Below are positions 21,051 to 30,678 of a DNA stretch of 64,000 bases, piece by piece. Both the position numbers and the translations under genes were made by a program. Numbering within the stretch: position 1 is the first letter of the stretch; every line of letters begins with the position of its first letter. Under the pieces are notes generated by a model, which was not told the DNA's origin, did not search any database, and worked only from the letters and a program-made list of their open reading frames with translations. The DNA comes from Spirochaetaceae bacterium (GTDB taxonomy: Bacteria > Spirochaetota > Leptospiria > Leptospirales > Leptonemataceae), in the NCBI GenBank assembly GCA_002729885.1, contig PBUB01000009.1, forward strand, positions 62,001 to 126,000, given 5' to 3'.

Positions 21051-21524
21051 ATGCAGGTTCGAACGAATTACGGAGATGACCTGAAGCGCACCGGTAGCCG
21101 CAAAGGTCAGAAGGCATCTTCCACTGCTTCTTCCACGGAGAAGAAGAGCAGTCCTTTTCTGGACATTCTAAATGAGGTTCTGCCTGCAGAGAATGCCGAT
21201 GCAGCGGAGCTGAATCGGCTTTGGTCCGATCTTCCCGAAACGGAGCAGAAATTGCTCAACCATCCTTCCCAGGAAAACCTTTTGTTCTACAAGGAACTGG
21301 TGCGAAAGATTCTGAGCGCCACCCTTCGACTCAATACCCGGGTAGAGCATGTGCATCGGAAGGGAAAAGGCACCGGAGAAAAAGTGGAGCTGAGATATGT
21401 CCGAATACTGGATGAACGAATCGATCAAATGGCCGGTCTAATTCGTTCCAAGCGAAATGCTGCCTTCGGTCTGCTGAAAGCATTGGAAGGTGTAAGAGGA
21501 ATCCTTCTGGATCTGCGTCGCTAG
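21051..21524 (+). CDS. YaaR/DUF327 family protein
   Basis: Cytoplasmic helical protein of 157 aa. A low-complexity N-terminus (Ser, Thr, Lys rich, residues 10-35) precedes the family core: PFLDILNEVLPAE, the middle YKELVRKILSATLRLN, and the C-terminal LRYVRILDERIDQMAGLI motif. This layout matches the YaaR (DUF327) family seen in Firmicutes and spirochaetes, whose molecular role is not established. No operon partner is evident; the OmpA terminator lies just upstream. Confidence 0.75.
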   Translation: MQVRTNYGDDLKRTGSRKGQKASSTASSTEKKSSPFLDILNEVLPAENADAAELNRLWSDLPETEQKLLNHPSQENLLFYKELVRKILSATLRLNTRVEHVHRKGKGTGEKVELRYVRILDERIDQMAGLIRSKRNAAFGLLKALEGVRGILLDLRR

Positions 21525-21797
21525 GTCTGAAATCATTCCAGGCTTGCATTCGATTTTTTGAAATGGTGCTTTTGGGAACGCCGAAATGCGGAAAACTCTC
21601 AGCAACCGGGAAAAGAAATAGGGCTTCACCGGCAGCCCCACCACATTTAACCTGGGATGTTCATGCCAACCGGAATCCAAAAGAAAGCTGTATTATCTGA
21701 TCATACCAGGTCTTTCTGCGAATGGCGTCCTGCCGGGGAATCTCATTCTAATCGCAATGTATTTTACGCTCGTGAAGCTCTCCCTGTTCGCAGATAT

Positions 21798-22193
21798 ATG
21801 TCTGTATTCAGGATCCTTGTATTATTTCTTCTGCTAACAACAATGGCCGGTTCAGCCCGGGCCCAGCCTCAAACACCTTCTTTCTTTGTATTACCCCAGG
21901 GCAGCTGGGAGGAAAAGAACGGAAGCACAGTTCTAAAAATTCTCGCGGAAAACAATATTGAGCTAAGTTTCACCGGTACCCTTACAGGTAAAGGTTGCCG
22001 GGTGGAAGTTTTTGGTGCCCTGCGAAGCGAATTCACTGCACGTCCGGGTGAGTGCGTGGGAATCCATTATGATATGCTCTACTTTGTTTTTCAAGGCCAG
22101 GAGCTGGTTCTAACTCTGGTCAATCCCGGCGAGAATTACCGGGAGATCATATTTGTACCGGAAGGGAGTCAGAAGGATGCCCCCGACATTTAA
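21798..22193 (+). CDS. Secreted protein of unknown function upstream of creB
   Basis: 131-residue predicted exported protein, not recognised. It opens MSVFRILVLFLLLTTMAGSARAQ, a typical signal peptide with an ARA cleavage site, followed by a beta-rich region with two Cys (GKGCRVEV and GECVGIH) that could form a disulfide. The stop overlaps the creB start by 17 bp, so translation of the two is coupled. It occupies the place of creA in E. coli but shows no similarity I can see to CreA. A longer frame from 21657 lacks a signal at its start and is disfavoured. Confidence 0.65.
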   Translation: MSVFRILVLFLLLTTMAGSARAQPQTPSFFVLPQGSWEEKNGSTVLKILAENNIELSFTGTLTGKGCRVEVFGALRSEFTARPGECVGIHYDMLYFVFQGQELVLTLVNPGENYREIIFVPEGSQKDAPDI

Positions 22194-22947
22194 TGGCAGA
22201 GTGCTTATTATAGAAGATGAGCCAGCCATAGCAGACACTCTTTCCATAGCTCTGGATCTGGAAGGTTTTTCCACGGAGGTTGTTCGCACAGGAGCAAAAG
22301 GACTGTCCTCCCTGAGCAATGATCCGGATGCCTTTGTGGTTCTGGATGTGGGGCTACCGGATCAGACCGGCTTTGAAGTGCTTCGCCAGATTCGCGAGAA
22401 ATACTCCGTTCCGGTCTTGATGCTTACTGCTCGCACAGAAGAAATCGACCGAGTTCTGGGCCTGGAACTGGGTGCAGACGACTATGTAACCAAGCCTTTT
22501 TCTCCACGGGAAGTGGTTTCCAGGATCAAGGCCATCCTGCGTCGCTGGAATAAGAGCGGTGCTTCAGAAAATGGAGAACCAGGGCCTGTTGATACTGTGG
22601 GGCCCGCTCCGGCTTCCAGCGCAGCAAGTGCAGGAGCTAAAAATGACAGCCGGTTTCGCGTGGATAAAGATGGAATGGAAATCTATTTTCTGGGGCAAAA
22701 GCTACCTTTGAGTCCATACGAATACGGCACCCTGACACTTATGCTGGAAAGACCTGGGATGGTATTTTCCCGGGAGCAGATCATGGATCATGTCTGGACC
22801 GAACCAGAGGAAAGTTTTGATCGAGCCGTAGATACAGTAATCAAAAACATTCGAAATGCGCTGCGCGCCGTGGATCCAGATCAAGATATCATTGAAACCA
22901 GACGCGGTCTGGGCTACTGTATTCGCAGAGAGTCTTTACAGGGGTAA
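22177..22947 (+). CDS. creB: CreB-like OmpR-family response regulator
   Basis: Two-component DNA-binding regulator of 256 aa. The receiver holds the acidic pair in IIEDEPAIADT, the phospho-Asp in VVLDVGLPDQTG, and the Lys in YVTKPFSP. A Pro/Ala/Ser linker (residues 125-155) is longer than usual. The winged helix ends with RAVDTVIKNIRNAL and IIETRRGLGYCI, typical of OmpR/PhoB. Assignment as CreB rests on the following creC-like and creD genes. The ATG at 22177 is chosen because the receiver begins there and AGAAGG precedes it. Confidence 0.85.
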   Translation: MPPTFNGRVLIIEDEPAIADTLSIALDLEGFSTEVVRTGAKGLSSLSNDPDAFVVLDVGLPDQTGFEVLRQIREKYSVPVLMLTARTEEIDRVLGLELGADDYVTKPFSPREVVSRIKAILRRWNKSGASENGEPGPVDTVGPAPASSAASAGAKNDSRFRVDKDGMEIYFLGQKLPLSPYEYGTLTLMLERPGMVFSREQIMDHVWTEPEESFDRAVDTVIKNIRNALRAVDPDQDIIETRRGLGYCIRRESLQG

Positions 22948-22952
22948 ATAAC

Positions 22953-24520
22953 TTGAAACTATTCTTTCGTTTACTGGCCGGTTTTTTTTTATCCTGAGCG
23001 GCACGTTCTATTATTTCATACAATCCACCCTTTCTGAAATCCGTCCCAGGTATCTGGAATCTGTAGAAGAATCCATGAACGATACGGCCCACCTTCTGGC
23101 CGCCTATCTGGAATCCAGGCTTGTATTACCCTACGGAAATACCATTCCTGGAAATCCCGGGACCGCATCCAGCGCCCCCAGCGCTAACGCTAAGAACTCT
23201 TCACTTAGCGGGGCGGATTTGCGAAGTATTTCGCGTCGACTGAGCGATGCCACAGAATCCCTGGCTCTGGTGATGAAAAAAGCGGAGAGCCGGCAGTTCG
23301 AAGCCAGGATCTACGATATCGTAAAAACTAAGATGAATCTGTACGTCTACGTTACGGATCACCAGGGCATTGTGCTTTATGACTCCAGCGGGTTGCGCAC
23401 CGGCGAAGATTTGTCCCGGATGAACGATGTTTATCTTACACTTCGGGGAGACTATGGCGCTCGATCTTCGCGAATGGTGGAGTCCGATCCTCAGACCGGG
23501 GCTCTGTATGTGGCGGCCCCGGTGCGATACGGACAGCATATAGTAGGAGTACTCTCTGTAGTTAAGCCCAAAGATAGTGTAACTCCTTTCATTCAACTGG
23601 CCCAGCGTCGATCCCTCACAGCGGCCCTGCTGGCTGCCTGCGCCATCTTCCTTTTTGCCGGTCTGATCTTTTTATGGGTGAGTTTACCGGTGCGAAAGCT
23701 ATCCAGATATGTATCGGATTTAAGGGCAGGAAAGCGTGTGCAGCTTCCTTCGTTGCCACGGACTGAGATTGGTGAACTGGGCCGTGCACTGGACGATCTT
23801 CGCCTGGAACTGGAAGGAAAGAACTACGTAGAGAAATACGTTCAGACTCTGAATCATGAAATCAAGAGCCCATTAACGGCTCTTCAGGGTTCGGTAGAAT
23901 TACTGGAAGAGGATCTGGATCCGGCTCGAAGAGCCCATCTTGTAGAAAATATCAAGATGGAGACCGCCAGAATTCACAAGATGATCGAAAGGATGCTGGA
24001 TCTTGCCACGGTGGAAAATCAGTCCATAATAGACCGGCAGCAGGTATCCCTGTTAGAAATATTGAATGCACAGTTGAAAGAAATGCCAGATCGATTTATA
24101 GTCCACTTGCCCGAATCCGGGACCGGCCGATGGACAGTATCCGGCGATCCATTTTTGATTTCCATTGCAGTATCGAATGTACTGCGAAATGCCCTGGATT
24201 TTGCGGATCCGGAATCCTCTATCCAGGTCAGGCTCAAAGGACATGGAGATGCACAATGGAGGACTCTGGAAGTGGAAAACAGAGGACCTGTAATCCCTGA
24301 CTACGCACTGCCCAGAATCTATGACCGATTCTATTCTCTACCCCGGGCCACCGGTCGCAAGAGCACTGGACTGGGGCTACCATTTGTTCAGGAGGTCATG
24401 GCATTGCATGGAGGAGAAGTGCGGATCGAGAACCTGGCCGATGGAAGCGGGGTGGTCTGTAGACTAACCTTTCCGCTGGATGTAACCGGCGAAGACTCCC
24501 GGGAAAGCCCTGCCGGATAG
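22953..24520 (+). CDS. creC: CreC-like sensor histidine kinase, interrupted by a frameshift at a T9 run
   Basis: Membrane sensor kinase. From a TTG at 22953 (AGGGG nine bases upstream) the frame reads LKLFFRLLAGFF, then meets a TGA after nine T at 22982-22990. Shifting by one base restores ILSGTFYYFIQSTLSEIRPRY and continues to a normal CreC-like protein: a periplasmic PAS-like sensor region, a second membrane segment near 23630, a HAMP segment, the H-box LNHEIKSPLTALQG, and the N, G1 and G2 boxes ending GRKSTGLGLPF. Without the shift only a truncated product from the ATG at 23075, lacking the first membrane helix, could be made. It may be a sequencing error, phase variation or slippage. Confidence 0.8.
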
Positions 24521-24531
24521 GGCTTTCCCGG
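24499..24531 (+). other. 12-bp perfect hairpin over the creC stop codon
   Basis: CCGGGAAAGCCC pairs perfectly with GGGCTTTCCCGG around a 9-base loop that ends at the TAG stop. No T run follows, so it is not a standard intrinsic terminator. It could stall transcription or protect the 3' end between creC and creD. Confidence 0.6.
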
Positions 24532-24541
24532 CGGATTGCTG

Positions 24542-24587
24542 CTCACATTTCCATCACAATTGCTGAAGAAGCTCACGGAATCCTCAC
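24542..24587 (+). promoter_or_regulatory. Two cre-tag-like direct repeats upstream of creD
   Basis: CTCAC-N6-ATCAC (24542-24557) and CTCAC-N6-CTCAC (24572-24587) start exactly 30 bp apart, in the 148 bp upstream of the creD ATG. They resemble the TTCAC-N6-TTCAC CreB/BlrA-binding tag of enteric bacteria and Aeromonas. CreB binding here is an inference from layout. Confidence 0.5.
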
Positions 24588-24689
24588 CGAAATTTTTCTT
24601 CTGATCGTACATCGCTCAAATTGGGCCCACTGTTCCGGGCGATTATTCCTGTGTAGAAGAGGCCAGCGTTGTCTCTTACAGGAGGAAGT

Positions 24690-26036
24690 ATGAATCTTTC
24701 AAATATTGGTCGATCCGCCATGGTTCGGATTCTGATCATTGGCTTTCTAATTCTGTTACTCTTGATCCCGGTTCAATTCGTAAGAGGGCTCATCGAGGAA
24801 AGAATGTTCAGGTATAACGATACCGTTACCGAAATTGCTTCTCGCTGGGGCGGATCGCAAACGGTTCAGGGGCCTGTAATCATGGTTCCTTTTCAGAGGG
24901 TGACAGCAAGAACCAAAGATCAGGTAGAGGTGGCCATGGACCAGGCCTACTTCTTGCCGGAGGACCTTGACTTTAACGGGGATCTCCAGGCACAAACTCG
25001 AAAGAGAGGCATCTATGAAGCAGTGCTCTATACACTGGATCTGGATGTAAAGGGAACCATCCGATTGCCACAGAGCATTCCCTATCGAGGTGAGATCACC
25101 AGGGTTTTCTGGGATCAGGCAGTGATTCTGGTTTCTATACCGGATACAAGAGGTATTAAGGAGCAGCTCACCATGAACTGGAATGGAGTCCAGAGAAGCT
25201 TTCTACCCGGAACAGCAGGCTCCGAGCTATTTCCTCAGGGACTGCACATTCCGTTGCATATCAATCCTGCGCAGGGAGGTCAGGCAAACTTCTCATTCTC
25301 TCTTCGACTGCAGGGAAGCAGCGATTTCTACGTTACCCCCATGGGCAAATCCACAACACTTCAACTTAAATCGAACTGGGCCAATCCAGGCTTCACCGGT
25401 TCATTGCTTCCAGATTCGCACAATATCACCGAAGGCGGTTTTACAGCGAACTGGAATACTTCCTTCTTTGGAAGGGGATACAGCCAGGAGTTTGTAGCAT
25501 CGGAAACAGCCAGCCATGCTTCGCTGTATCCATCTCGATTTGGACTGGAACTGGTGATGCCTGTAGATCACTATCAAAAGTCAGAGAGAGCGGTAAAATA
25601 TGCCATTCTCTTCCTTACCGTTACCTTCGCCGGTTACTTTCTATTCGAGATATTTGGTTCCCGTAGGATCCATCCAGTGCAGTACCTGATGGTGGGAAGC
25701 GCCATGGTAATATTCTATGTGCTGTTTACATCCTTCTCAGAACACATGCCATTTGGACTTTCGTATCTCATTGCAGCCACCGGTGTGGTGCTATTGATCG
25801 GGCTGTATACCCTGGCCATATTGAAGGATCGTAAACGAGCACTCGTTGCCGGTGGATTGATGACCGGTCTCTACAGCTATCTGTTTGTAGTGCTCACCCG
25901 GGAAGATACAGCTCTGCTGCTGGGCTCGGTGGCATTGTTCATTCTACTGTCGGTGGTGATGTATCTTACAAGGAATGTGGACTGGTATAGTCTTTCTGAA
26001 AAAGGAACGGAAGATCTTCCGGCGCCACAGCAATAA
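24690..26036 (+). CDS. creD: CreD inner-membrane protein
   Basis: Integral membrane protein of about 448 aa whose E. coli and Aeromonas counterparts are the main targets of the CreBC system and affect beta-lactam and envelope-stress responses. It shows one N-terminal membrane helix, a long exported beta-rich domain (residues about 50-290, beginning IASRWGGSQTVQGPVIMVPF) and several C-terminal helices (VKYAILFLTVTFAGYFLFEI onward), the family topology. The ATG at 24690 sits six bases after AGGAGG. It follows creC after a hairpin and carries cre-tag-like repeats upstream, so it may have its own promoter. Confidence 0.9.
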   Translation: MNLSNIGRSAMVRILIIGFLILLLLIPVQFVRGLIEERMFRYNDTVTEIASRWGGSQTVQGPVIMVPFQRVTARTKDQVEVAMDQAYFLPEDLDFNGDLQAQTRKRGIYEAVLYTLDLDVKGTIRLPQSIPYRGEITRVFWDQAVILVSIPDTRGIKEQLTMNWNGVQRSFLPGTAGSELFPQGLHIPLHINPAQGGQANFSFSLRLQGSSDFYVTPMGKSTTLQLKSNWANPGFTGSLLPDSHNITEGGFTANWNTSFFGRGYSQEFVASETASHASLYPSRFGLELVMPVDHYQKSERAVKYAILFLTVTFAGYFLFEIFGSRRIHPVQYLMVGSAMVIFYVLFTSFSEHMPFGLSYLIAATGVVLLIGLYTLAILKDRKRALVAGGLMTGLYSYLFVVLTREDTALLLGSVALFILLSVVMYLTRNVDWYSLSEKGTEDLPAPQQ

Positions 26037-26072
26037 GTGGAAATCCTGTAATTTTTCGGGTATTTCTCCAGC

Positions 26073-26101
26073 GCCCCGTCCACCGGATGGGGCTTTTTTT
26101 T
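26073..26101 (+). terminator. Intrinsic terminator after creD
   Basis: A 9-bp stem (GCCCCGTCC with GGATGGGGC, one G-U pair) and a three-base loop are followed by eight T, 36 bp after the creD stop. Confidence 0.9.
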
Positions 26102-26186
26102 CTGCCGGCGACCCTGCCGATTTCCCACTCGTTGAACTTGATTTTTCTGTTGATGGCTTATTCCATGCCAGCCGATTGGAAATTAG

Positions 26187-27440
26187 ATGAAGCAAAATTC
26201 CGGGCAGAGTTCTGCCGCCGTCCCTTCTACCGTCCGACTAACCAGGCTGTTTCCGGTTCCGGAATCACTGCTGTTCTTATTCACTGCCATTTTATCCTGT
26301 TTCATATTGTTTTTCACCGTAGAGTGCAGCGGTGCCGGTCAAAAGCCGGGTTTGCTGGAAGGGGAACGCTCCCGGGATTTGCCGGTGGCACAGAGCGTTC
26401 TATCCGGCCAGGGTGAGGATCCGGTCTGGAATCGCACGGCAAGACTGATTGCCGGTCTTGAAGGAGGAGATCCCTCTCATCGAAATTCCATGGATCGTCT
26501 CTGGGATAGAATCGAAAACCAGAACATCAAGCCCATTCAGTCCTGGATTGCAGATAAGAGTTATCTGAAAGAAACCACCCGCCCTGTTTTCTATCCATTG
26601 AGTGGGGCAGATTTCATCAATGCGCATACCTTTTTCCCCGGGGCTCCCTATTACGTTATGGTTGCTACCGAGCCTCCTGGAAATCCAGCAGAGGTTCGCA
26701 GCATGGAACAAAGATCCACAAATCGTGGGCTGGCATCTGTTCGTGCAGTTATTCAAAACATTTCTGACGAGAACTATTTTCAGAGCCGGAAGATGTCTCA
26801 AACTATGAGCAATCCGGAACTGTCCGGAGTATTGCCGGTGCTACTGGTATGGCTGGCGCGAAAGGACCAGCAGGTGCTGTCGGTGCAGTCAGTTGCTATT
26901 TCCCAGGATGGAAAGATTACTGTGGCTCCAGGTGTGCATCCGGGACTTAGAATTCGATTCAAGTCCAACGAAAAGGCAGCCTCAAACAAAGGGGAAGATC
27001 AAATCCAGACTCTGTATTATTTCAAGATCTTTCTGGGACCGGGAAGTGTGAATCCTGCCGGCGGAAAGCCAGAATCTGCAATTCTGGGTAACCTTTCGCA
27101 GGTAAACACCATCATGAAAGCCGCCGTTTATCTATTGCATAATGAAAAGTACGAGCCTCTGGCGAAAAGCATCATGGATAGAAGCCAGCTAATCCTGCAG
27201 GATGACTCCGGTGTTCCGTATCGAATGTTCGACGAATCCTGGAAGCTAGATCTGTACGGTAATTATACAAGACCGGTAGCATTAAAGGGGATGCTTGACC
27301 CCTATGATAACTTGCGGCAGCCTGCCCTGGCCACAGAATACGCAAAGCGAAGCGAAGGTCCGCTGCCATTTCCTTACAGTTATGGCATTTTGCGAAGTGG
27401 CATGAAGGAATCCATGTTAATGATTGCGCGAAAGAAGTAG
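26187..27440 (+). CDS. Exported protein of unknown function
   Basis: 417 aa, family not recognised. Residues 25-47 form a hydrophobic export segment (LLFLFTAILSCFILFFTVEC) whose end could serve as a relaxed lipobox, giving a lipid-anchored protein. The mature part is soluble and contains only single, scattered motifs, such as YGNYTRPVALKGMLDPYDN near the C-terminus. A GGAA precedes the ATG by five bases. It stands alone between the creD terminator and another secreted protein gene. Confidence 0.65.
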   Translation: MKQNSGQSSAAVPSTVRLTRLFPVPESLLFLFTAILSCFILFFTVECSGAGQKPGLLEGERSRDLPVAQSVLSGQGEDPVWNRTARLIAGLEGGDPSHRNSMDRLWDRIENQNIKPIQSWIADKSYLKETTRPVFYPLSGADFINAHTFFPGAPYYVMVATEPPGNPAEVRSMEQRSTNRGLASVRAVIQNISDENYFQSRKMSQTMSNPELSGVLPVLLVWLARKDQQVLSVQSVAISQDGKITVAPGVHPGLRIRFKSNEKAASNKGEDQIQTLYYFKIFLGPGSVNPAGGKPESAILGNLSQVNTIMKAAVYLLHNEKYEPLAKSIMDRSQLILQDDSGVPYRMFDESWKLDLYGNYTRPVALKGMLDPYDNLRQPALATEYAKRSEGPLPFPYSYGILRSGMKESMLMIARKK

Positions 27441-27529
27441 TGCTGGCCTTTTATCGTCCACCCGGTTGAACATCCCGGGGCTTCTTTACATGAAACCGCT
27501 TACATGAGGTAATTGCCCCGGGGTATATA

Positions 27530-28102
27530 ATGATGCGAAGTACTTTCTTTTCTCTTTTTTTTATTCTATCTACAGTGGCCGTTGGGGCGCAGACACTTGA
27601 AGTTCCGATACCCCGTAAGGCATGCTTCAAGCATCTCCACAACATCAGAGCCCTGGCGGACGAAACTTTTGGCGAAGGAGCTTCGGAGAAAGTTCAACCG
27701 GAAGAATACACCGAACTTCGAGGCTGCCTGGCCCGAGCTCAGCTGGAGGATGAGGGTCTTATATTCTTCGTTGTTTCCTTCCCCGATGCTGACCATGCCC
27801 GGGTTTACTGGGAGTTGATTGAAAAGGTCCTTCGCCAGAAAATGGCAGAAGCGAAACAAGAAGATCCAGATCGGAGTATTAGCTTTGTGCTAAATGAAAA
27901 GGATTTAATGATTCGCCAGGTCACCCCGGGCTCCATTGCTGATGGTAATGGCTTTCTGGGAAATATGAAATGTCGTTGGGTGGATGCAACTGTGGCCTGT
28001 GTCGGTGCAGTGGGTTTGCCCGAATCTGGCATTGAGGTTACCGAGGATTCTGAAGCCTACTGGCCACATCCGAAATGGTTGGAGTATGTTGAGAATCTAT
28101 AG
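27530..28102 (+). CDS. Small secreted protein of unknown function
   Basis: 190 aa with a clear signal peptide (MMRSTFFSLFFILSTVAVGAQT). The mature part has four Cys (KACFKHL, RGCLARA, MKCRWVD, VACVGAV), which could pair as disulfides outside the cytoplasm. No domain recognised. It ends 17 bp from the convergent deoxyribosyltransferase gene, and an inverted pair of CCCGGGGC-like segments lies between it and the upstream gene at 27473-27525. Confidence 0.65.
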   Translation: MMRSTFFSLFFILSTVAVGAQTLEVPIPRKACFKHLHNIRALADETFGEGASEKVQPEEYTELRGCLARAQLEDEGLIFFVVSFPDADHARVYWELIEKVLRQKMAEAKQEDPDRSISFVLNEKDLMIRQVTPGSIADGNGFLGNMKCRWVDATVACVGAVGLPESGIEVTEDSEAYWPHPKWLEYVENL

Positions 28103-28119
28103 TCCGATTCACGGCGAGC

Positions 28120-28659
28120 TTAGTTCCTGGGATGAAGCCTGGCTATCTCATCCAGCGCTGAAAACACATCCCCTTCAATCAATTGGCCGCCGGTTTCCTC
28201 AATGGCGTATTCCATCATCAGGTTGATGCTATTTCCAAAATTTTCGTTCACCAGATAACCATCCTCATCCTGCGGCACTCCCGATACATGCTCTTTCAGT
28301 GGAATCCTGGTGGCTACGATCTCTGGCAGGGTTAGTCTGTGTGTAATGTATCCGTAGATGGTCTTATTTCGTGCTGCAGCGTAGCCAATTTCAAACGATG
28401 TTCCATCATCTACGAGAGCACCGCGAAAGGCATTGCAGTTCGCCAGGATAAAATCACATTTTTCAATTAGCTTGATGTTTTCTCTATAAATGTGGCGAGC
28501 AAGATCAAGGCCGGATAGGTTTTCTGGCTTTATTTCTGAATCAAAGGGGCTGAATGCCTCAAAGCCCACTCTGGATGCATGACTTTTGATTCCTTCGAAC
28601 TCTTCTATCGGCTCCGGGAGAAATACTTCCGGTCCTGCAAGATAGATCCTTTTCATCAA
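28120..28659 (-). CDS. Nucleoside 2-deoxyribosyltransferase
   Basis: Enzyme of nucleoside salvage that moves or hydrolyses the 2-deoxyribosyl group of deoxynucleosides. The 179-residue protein has the family N-terminus RIYLAGPEVF, the substrate-contact region ANCNAFRGALVDDGTSFEIGYAAA with the catalytic Glu, and the later IEETGG. Length is normal. The closest members are cytosolic and dimeric or hexameric. It converges with the upstream secreted-protein gene and has no operon partner. Confidence 0.88.
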   Translation of the reverse strand: MMKRIYLAGPEVFLPEPIEEFEGIKSHASRVGFEAFSPFDSEIKPENLSGLDLARHIYRENIKLIEKCDFILANCNAFRGALVDDGTSFEIGYAAARNKTIYGYITHRLTLPEIVATRIPLKEHVSGVPQDEDGYLVNENFGNSINLMMEYAIEETGGQLIEGDVFSALDEIARLHPRN

Positions 28660-28923
28660 AACATCCTACACCGAGCGGTGGTAAGTTGTCAATTATACGG
28701 TCCTTTCAGGCGTACTTGCGCTGATTTCACCGCAAGATCGAAAGCTCAATGCCCCGGTATTCGATATCCTGGCAGAGATGCAAAATGCGAAAAGCGCAAC
28801 ATTAGCAGTCTTTCTGCATGACTGAGTGCCTATGGTTCACGTTCCTTTTATGGAGTGTGTATAGAGAGCCAGGCGACAGGCTGGCCCCCGACATTCACCA
28901 GGGGCAGCTGTTCGTTCGCTATT

Positions 28924-30591
28924 CTACTTAACCGGTCCGGCCGTGGTGAGGGTTTTCTCTACGCCCCAGTTCTTCTCGAATGCGAATGTGTGGTGCTTAT
29001 CTCTGGGTGGCACCAGGCTCATGGCTCTTTCGCTCAGGGCCGTAATGGTAAGGCTTGGATTCACGCCCAGGTTGGCGGGGATCATGGAACCATCACAGAC
29101 GATGAAGTTCTGATAGCCATGCACCCGGTTCTGTAAATCCAGGACACCTTCTTCTCTGGACTGCGAAATGCAGGCTCCTCCCAGAACATGGGCTGTGGAA
29201 GGAATATCCAGCATCACCTCATTTATGGTAGAGCGAGCAACACCGCCCATTCGTTTTGCCATCCTTCGTGCGAATTCGTTTGCAATAGGAATAAACGTTG
29301 GAATCTTGCTATCATGATCCTGACGACTGGTCAGAGATTTGGAAAACGGCCAGAACCATCTTCGCTTTCGCAGAATTCGGATGTAATTGTCCGAAGACTG
29401 CATTACCAGAAGTATGACACTTCGTTTGGCAAAGCCAAATGGAATGAGCATTCGAATGGCCCGAATAGGATGTCTCAGGATTCCCAGAAGGAAGCGAATC
29501 TGTCGCGGAACCTTGCCGCCGCCATCTACCAGAACCGGTGCTGCCAGGAAGTTCATGGCATCGGATCCTTTTGGGTAGCGCACAGGCTCAATATGTGTAT
29601 CTGAATCTGGATAAACGCTGGAGGTGATGGCAATTCCTCTGGAGAAGTCATGGGACTTGTCCAGCGAAGAAACGCCAATCAGGGATTCGCTGTTTGTGCG
29701 AACTACATCCCCCAGTCGCGGAGAAAGACCTGGAAGCCATCCTTTTTGATGGTGCTTTAGTAACAGTTTAAGAGTGCCCAGGACTCCTGCAGAAAGAACA
29801 AGGCCTCGTGTGCGGAACTTCTTATGAGGAGCGCCAAACAATCCTGTGGTGGATTTAGTGCGGATTTCGTAGCCTTCCGATCCATCGTCCGAAAGTGGAA
29901 CGATGCGAGTTACTGTAGTTTCTGGAATGATTTCTGCACCCAGTTTTTCTGCGAAATACAGGTAGTTCTTATCCAGAGTGTTTTTCGCATTGAATCGGCA
30001 ACCTACCATACAGCCGCCGCAGTAATTGCATCCTGTTCTGTCCGGACCTTCGCCGCCAAAGTAAGGATCCGGAACAGTCTTGCCCTGTTCGCCAAAAAAG
30101 ACCCCTGCAGGAGTAGGCTTGAATGAATCTCCGAATCCCATATCTGTTGCTGTATCTTTCAGAAGTTCATCGGCTTCCCAGAGTTTGGGATTGGTTTCTA
30201 CACCCAGCATTCGCTTGGCCACGTCGTAGAATGGACTCAGTCCTTTCTCTCCACCCATTCTCTGTACCGTGGGATTCTGAAAAAACTGAGGGAGTGGTAC
30301 ATAGAGTGTATTGGCATACACCAGGCTTCCTCCTCCCACGCCGGCGCCAGAAAGTACCAGCACATCTCGAAGCATGGTAATTCTCTGGATGCCATAGCAA
30401 AATAGTTTGGGCATCCAGAGGAATTTATTCACCCGCCAGTTGGTTTTGGCATAGTCGTTTTGATGAAACCGTTTTCCGGCCTCCAGTACTGCCACTTTGT
30501 AGCCCTTCTGGGCCAGTCTCATGGCCGAAACACTACCACCGAAGCCAGAGCCGATGACAATGTAATCATAATCAAATGAGTTCTCGTTCAT
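28924..30591 (-). CDS. GMC family FAD oxidoreductase (cholesterol-oxidase-like)
   Basis: FAD-dependent alcohol oxidoreductase of about 555 aa. The N-terminus [24 protein letters not shown] is the FAD-binding GxGxxG fold, and a Cys cluster ([16 protein letters not shown] near residue 190) is typical of the cholesterol-oxidase-like branch. The C-terminal [14 protein letters not shown] and [15 protein letters not shown] segments hold the active-site and FAD-contact residues. The ATG at 30591 follows GGGGGAA. Substrate unknown; steroid or long-chain alcohols are typical for this branch. Divergent from an SDR gene, 87 bp apart, suggesting shared control. Confidence 0.9.
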   Translation of the reverse strand: MNENSFDYDYIVIGSGFGGSVSAMRLAQKGYKVAVLEAGKRFHQNDYAKTNWRVNKFLWMPKLFCYGIQRITMLRDVLVLSGAGVGGGSLVYANTLYVPLPQFFQNPTVQRMGGEKGLSPFYDVAKRMLGVETNPKLWEADELLKDTATDMGFGDSFKPTPAGVFFGEQGKTVPDPYFGGEGPDRTGCNYCGGCMVGCRFNAKNTLDKNYLYFAEKLGAEIIPETTVTRIVPLSDDGSEGYEIRTKSTTGLFGAPHKKFRTRGLVLSAGVLGTLKLLLKHHQKGWLPGLSPRLGDVVRTNSESLIGVSSLDKSHDFSRGIAITSSVYPDSDTHIEPVRYPKGSDAMNFLAAPVLVDGGGKVPRQIRFLLGILRHPIRAIRMLIPFGFAKRSVILLVMQSSDNYIRILRKRRWFWPFSKSLTSRQDHDSKIPTFIPIANEFARRMAKRMGGVARSTINEVMLDIPSTAHVLGGACISQSREEGVLDLQNRVHGYQNFIVCDGSMIPANLGVNPSLTITALSERAMSLVPPRDKHHTFAFEKNWGVEKTLTTAGPVK

Positions 30592-30678
30592 AGTTCCCCC
30601 GACCGCAGATTCCACATCCGGTACATGGATGCCAGCAATTTTCCTGACGCCGGCGTCATCTCTTGTTATCTTGTGCTC

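Noticed and set aside
21798-22193. Reading this gene as creA
   Set aside because: It sits in the creA position and has a signal peptide, but I see no CreA-like sequence blocks.
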